DNA of 64,000 nucleotides. It comes from Rodentolepis nana. Taxonomy: Eukaryota; Platyhelminthes; Cestoda; Cyclophyllidea; Hymenolepididae. How positions within the stretch are numbered: the stretch's first letter is position 1; every line of letters starts with the position of its first letter. The notes below the pieces were generated by a model. It saw only the letters and a program-made list of their open reading frames with translations. It did not search any database and had not been told where the DNA came from. Location: assembly GCA_900617975.1 (NCBI GenBank), contig UZAE01000010.1:1-64000 (forward strand), given 5' to 3'. Below, one piece after another: positions 59,399 through 64,000 of the stretch. A program made the position numbers and the translations under genes.

Positions 59399-62300
59399 TT
59401 TTCAAAGAAATAATTTGGGCGCTAAGTTGTTAAGATTGTTCATTTATATCTTATCACTTGTTAGTGGAAGCAGGTACATCAAGGAAGGTACTTAAATGTG
59501 CAATTCAGCATTTTAATGGAAATGATAAATAATTTGAATCTACTTTATCAAAACTAAGCTATGAATAATTGTCTTTGGATGCAGAATTATGGTTATTTTT
59601 AGCACTTCATGTATGATCTAAAATTAAAAAATGATATTTCAAAGAAACAAGATGATTTCAAATTTATACCAGATGAGCAAAATAAATGTACATATCACTA
59701 CCTTTTCCGCCAAAAAATATTCTTCCGCCTCCATATACTTAGACAACATATCCAAGCCAGAACTTGAATAATAAGACCCAAAAATGCAGAGTTAAAAGCC
59801 ATTTTGGAAAAAGTCGTATGAGTATTCTTATTAAGAAGGATGGAAGAGAGGTTTCAGATAAAGAATCAGGTAGAACGATAATCAAATTGAAAGTTGAAGA
59901 AATTGGGCGATAAAAAGAGGAATGAGGGCTCTAGAAGCTATGGAAAAACGCATTAATGCTAATCAGAGCGTAAGAATAGCGCAGAACTATGATAAAGACT
60001 AGGCACAGAATTTGATACGGTTATTAGAACACTTAAAAGTGGCAGGTATTTATGGTTTGAGGTTATTGGATGATTAAGAAGCTCTACCTGGGTTTTGGGA
60101 ATAGATATGGTCATTAAAATGTTAGAGAACGGATAATTTACGTTACATAATTGCAAAATCCCTCACCATGTTTAAAAGGCAAGTTAATGAACCTATGCAG
60201 TAATATTCTAGTCTTTGATCAGGATTCCGAAATTCGGTGAGCTATTTAATTTCAGGCGCAGTTGAAATAGAAGCAGCCAGTCAGGTTTCGAAATGTAAAA
60301 AACTCGAATTACCACTTTGTAGCTAATATAACTATAATTTAGTTTAACCTAAAGTGATTTCTTATAAGTGTGTGCGATTTTTATTTATTTAAAACAACTT
60401 TCATGAGTTTTTCCTTGATCTAGGGTCTTTCGGATAGTAGAATGTGATTAAAACATTTTTGAACTTAAATTAGTTGATGTTTAGATTCCTGACTAGAACA
60501 ATGGAAAACTACACTAATCTATTTTCCATTACATGTGAGTTTCAAATTGAATTAAATAACTGCGAAAGTACGTTGTTTACTTCAAAATACCTAAATTATT
60601 TCCAACTAATTGGCTTGTCCTAAAATTAGTTTGATCGTAATTTATGCCTTTAAAATAGGAGATATTTTTCCACTTTAAAGTAATCGATCGTGTATAATTA
60701 AGTTATAAACATCAAAATCGAAAAGTTGTTTTAATCGGGATGATAATTAGGATACTAGGTCCTCCCACGTGTTAACGACAATATTTCCTCAAATTCAACG
60801 GTGCCTTATTTCGAAAATAATTAATCAAAACACGCTGCATAACTTATATGCAAAACTGATATATTAACACACAATATTCGAAATTATTCATTGCTATTTA
60901 AATACTGACTTTTAAAATTCTTTGAATTAATTATCAAATTCGTTTAAATCACAGCATTCCATGCTGTAATAGACTAGTAATATATTTCGGAAGTTTTTGA
61001 AGCTAAGATTTAACCACACAATGAAATAATCTGTAGCAAAAAAATGTTAGAATTTTTTTAATTAATTGTAAGTAATACCCCCATATCACAGCTTCCCCTT
61101 TCTAGTAGCCATTAAAAGGACTATTTTAAATAGATACAAAACTTTAAACAAATAAAAAAAGCAAATAAAAGGCATAAATGGATTTCATTTTATTTTTCCC
61201 AGGGTCGCAAACATAAATTAAAACAATAATAAGTTTCGTTTTAATACACTAATAATCAGTTCTATTTGGAAATTGCTCCGTCTTACATTGTATCCCATTG
61301 ATCTTGTCAGGTCTCTTGCCATGTGTATCACGGTCCACGACACAGCCAGCAGATGAAATTTTCATATTGAGATGATATGAAATCAGTTGATATTAAGCGA
61401 AATGATGAAGTATATTAACTTTAGTTTGACTTTTAAAATAGCTCTTTGTATGGCTTTAAGAAGCTGATTTTAAATTTCGAACATTGGGAGCAATCCAGTA
61501 ACTTAGCAATGTGATTCACGCAGAAATTTCAAGGGAAGAATCAGAATATTTGGATTTGAATCATGAGCTAGCGATTAAGCGAATATCTAGAATCGTACTT
61601 TTGAAAGTCATTTAATCGGATTTTAATAAATAAAATTTTAAAACAGTTTTATTTTGTGAATGGGGGGGATAAAATTTGATACTACAAAAAATTAAAATAA
61701 TTATAAAGTTTAAAATATATATTTAATAAGATCCGTTTTTATTTGTAAAAAGCTAAAATTCATGCGATTTACAAAGGTGACAGCATTAAATAATTAGTGA
61801 AATACAGTTCTTGGGCTAGACAGGCAAAAAGAATTTACATAGTCTAGAAAAACAATTTAACTCTGCTTTAGTAAGGCAGACTAGAACCAAAATTTATTTT
61901 TAAAAGTACTTTAACTGTTCAGCAAACGTCAAAATAAAACTCCCGCTTTCAACCTGTCAAGCAATATAATTATCACCATCTAATACATTCTGCAACTTAG
62001 TTACCCGACTATAAATTGTTTAATGGTTCATTTCAGCTATTGGTATTTTCGAATGATTCATAACCTCAAATGTAATTGTGCTGATTTATGAAGAATTGAA
62101 AAAGGATTTTTGAACAGGCACTAGGTGTAAATGACTGTACAGCTTATATTGTCAGGACTAGTTCCTACTCAGAAGTGTAGCAAATTAAGAAATTTCTCAT
62201 ATGCTTTGACAAAATATTCAGTTCAAACTTGCAATGTACTTTTATAAAGCCGATTTATTCGTAGTTCCTGAAGGTCAATAATGATTCATATCTTTAGTAT

Positions 62301-64000
62301 CAATCTTAAAAATAACGGACAAATTTAGTTTTGCAGCTTAAAGTACCTCAAAATCGAAATGAGACTACTTTCGGAGCTAGAATATGTTACACTTATTATT
62401 CCTCCAAGAACTAACGGACTTCATTCGTCTACGAGGTACCGACAGTATTTCCAAATTAAAATGACTAACCATTACATTGGACAATATGATATTGGTTATA
62501 ATAAAATTAATGGAAAAAAACCATCAGGAAGGAGAGAAGGGGCAGTAGTGAACGAGGGATTATAGGATTCGAGTTTTAAGGAGCACTTTGGTTTTATCCA
62601 ATTTGAATCATTGTAAGATTGTAAGGTAGGTAACTACCACAGAATTAGTCTTGAGCTACTGTGTAGCACAAATACGTGGAAAGTCAGAACAACCATATGA
62701 TATGAAGTCTTCAGCCCTCCCCACCCTCCACATCCACTTCGGACTCGTCTAAAACGAATCTAACCAAGGACTTTTGTTTTGGAAGTCGGAGGTTAGTGGG
62801 CCAGTTGCGGTTGTTTGCTATTCATTCACTCATTATTGAATAGGATCAAGGTTCTTTACATCAATAGAACATCGTCCTGATGATGCGAAAAGCATTTAGT
62901 TAAGTCCTTAATAGTTCATTGGTAATCAATTCCGTTGGTAAGAACAATTAGTCCTTTTCGACTTGTCGGTGGCAGGACTATGGTGGGAGTGATTGGTACT
63001 GTTGTAGCGCAGTAGTTGATTTTGTGGCTCTGCTCACCAGAAGTTTGTTGGGTTTGAGTAGAATTTCACTCTTAAGGCATGAAGTTGGGCACATCGTCAA
63101 CCACCAGGGTGGCCCAAATTGAGTTTGAGGAATTGTGGAACTGTCATGTTTTAGCGCATGATCTGCTAAATCTTGTAGGTGAAATAGATCTTCCTTATAA
63201 AAAGCAATAAGATTGAATCAAAGTGTAACGCTTTCGGTAGTAAAGCAGCTTTATTCATGAAAATATTTCACTTTTTGAGTCAAGTCAAGCACCATCAGTT
63301 ATCTTGAGCTGAAATTTGAAGATGTAATTTATTTTTGGATCTCTTGAACGAAATTATTCAATCACAGCTAATATCCTAAGGAAAACGAGCCGCCAAGATA
63401 TTTAAGTCCTCGAAATTGTTTCAATAAACCATTTCAAAAACAATCATTCTGATATACGCACATTCGATGTCATGATTGATTAGCAATGGTGTTTCGATAT
63501 GACGAAACACTATTAAGTAGAGATAAACCATCTCACCAAATTAAAGATTACTGTGAAGGCTACTACTACTACACATCCCCCTTCTAAATATCAGAAAGAA
63601 GATTGTGTCTACGGCTTTCCAAATTGGGAAGAGAGAACATGATTAGGCGTAGGAAAAAGGGGTGGGGGGCACTCGGTATTTGGGAAATCTGGAAGGTGAT
63701 TTACAGACTGCTTTGTAATAAGATGAGCTGACTGGCAGATTTCTATGTTTAGCCAACATTGTTTGCTTCTTGTCATTTAGACAGTTGGTGACCTACTAGC
63801 CATTCGGGAAATAATTATAGTTTTAACCAAGCTGTTTGGAGTAACAAATGAAATTAATCATTTTTTATTTGTCATACTGATCCTCCACTATTATTAAATT
63901 GTCTTGATCCATTTGAAATCTATTATAAGACTAATGAATATGCTTTTGTTCGCCTCATTGAAAGAGGTTACTATTCGTGTCTATTATTTCATATGGCCAC
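59399..64000. other. Non-coding right end
   Basis: AT-rich to about 62,600. From about 62,690 to 63,200 the composition is richer in GC without a usable reading frame on either strand, possibly an old repeat. No gene recognised. Confidence 0.5.

Overview
The window looks like animal nuclear DNA. It is AT-rich, has long introns with GT..AG splice sites, carries non-LTR retrotransposon remnants and simple repeats, and shows no bacterial gene organisation. The divergent UNC-13 linker and the roughly 10-kb intron would suit a parasitic or free-living flatworm or another lophotrochozoan. That placement is an inference, not a demonstration.

The only securely recognisable gene is unc-13 (Munc13 family, synaptic-vesicle priming), on the minus strand and running off the left edge. 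Twelve exons between 25,250 and 231 were assembled by hand, and the reading phase is consistent across every junction. In transcript order they are: a long disordered exon (23,193 to about 25,250) ending in a Munc13-like calmodulin-binding segment; exons of 35, 85 and 81 nt; the C1 exon (19,326-19,545); a linker exon (8,849-9,085); four exons carrying C2B (2,151-2,292, 1,286-1,327, 986-1,113 and 782-897); a 78-nt exon (411-488); and the first clear MUN-domain exon (231-328). About 1,043 codons are visible from the ATG at 25,061. Most of the MUN domain and any C2C domain lie outside the window.

A CpG- and GC-rich patch (about 25,330-25,850) sits immediately upstream of the long exon and is a good candidate for an internal promoter. 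Further right on the same strand, a spliceable coding-like block (31,080-31,381) may be a 5' exon of a longer unc-13 isoform. An ATG-initiated 56-codon block at 59,231-59,398 may be a first coding exon of this or another gene.

The rest is intron or intergenic sequence. It contains about ten copies of one retroposon family. Two copies (26,152-26,694 and 36,292-37,602) carry pieces of a Jockey/CR1-like LINE with a degenerate apurinic endonuclease. The others are about 320-bp elements that start with the same head and end with the same tail as the LINE, several of them flanked by clear 9-14 bp target-site duplications. They look like non-autonomous derivatives of the LINE. No tRNA, rRNA or CRISPR array was seen.
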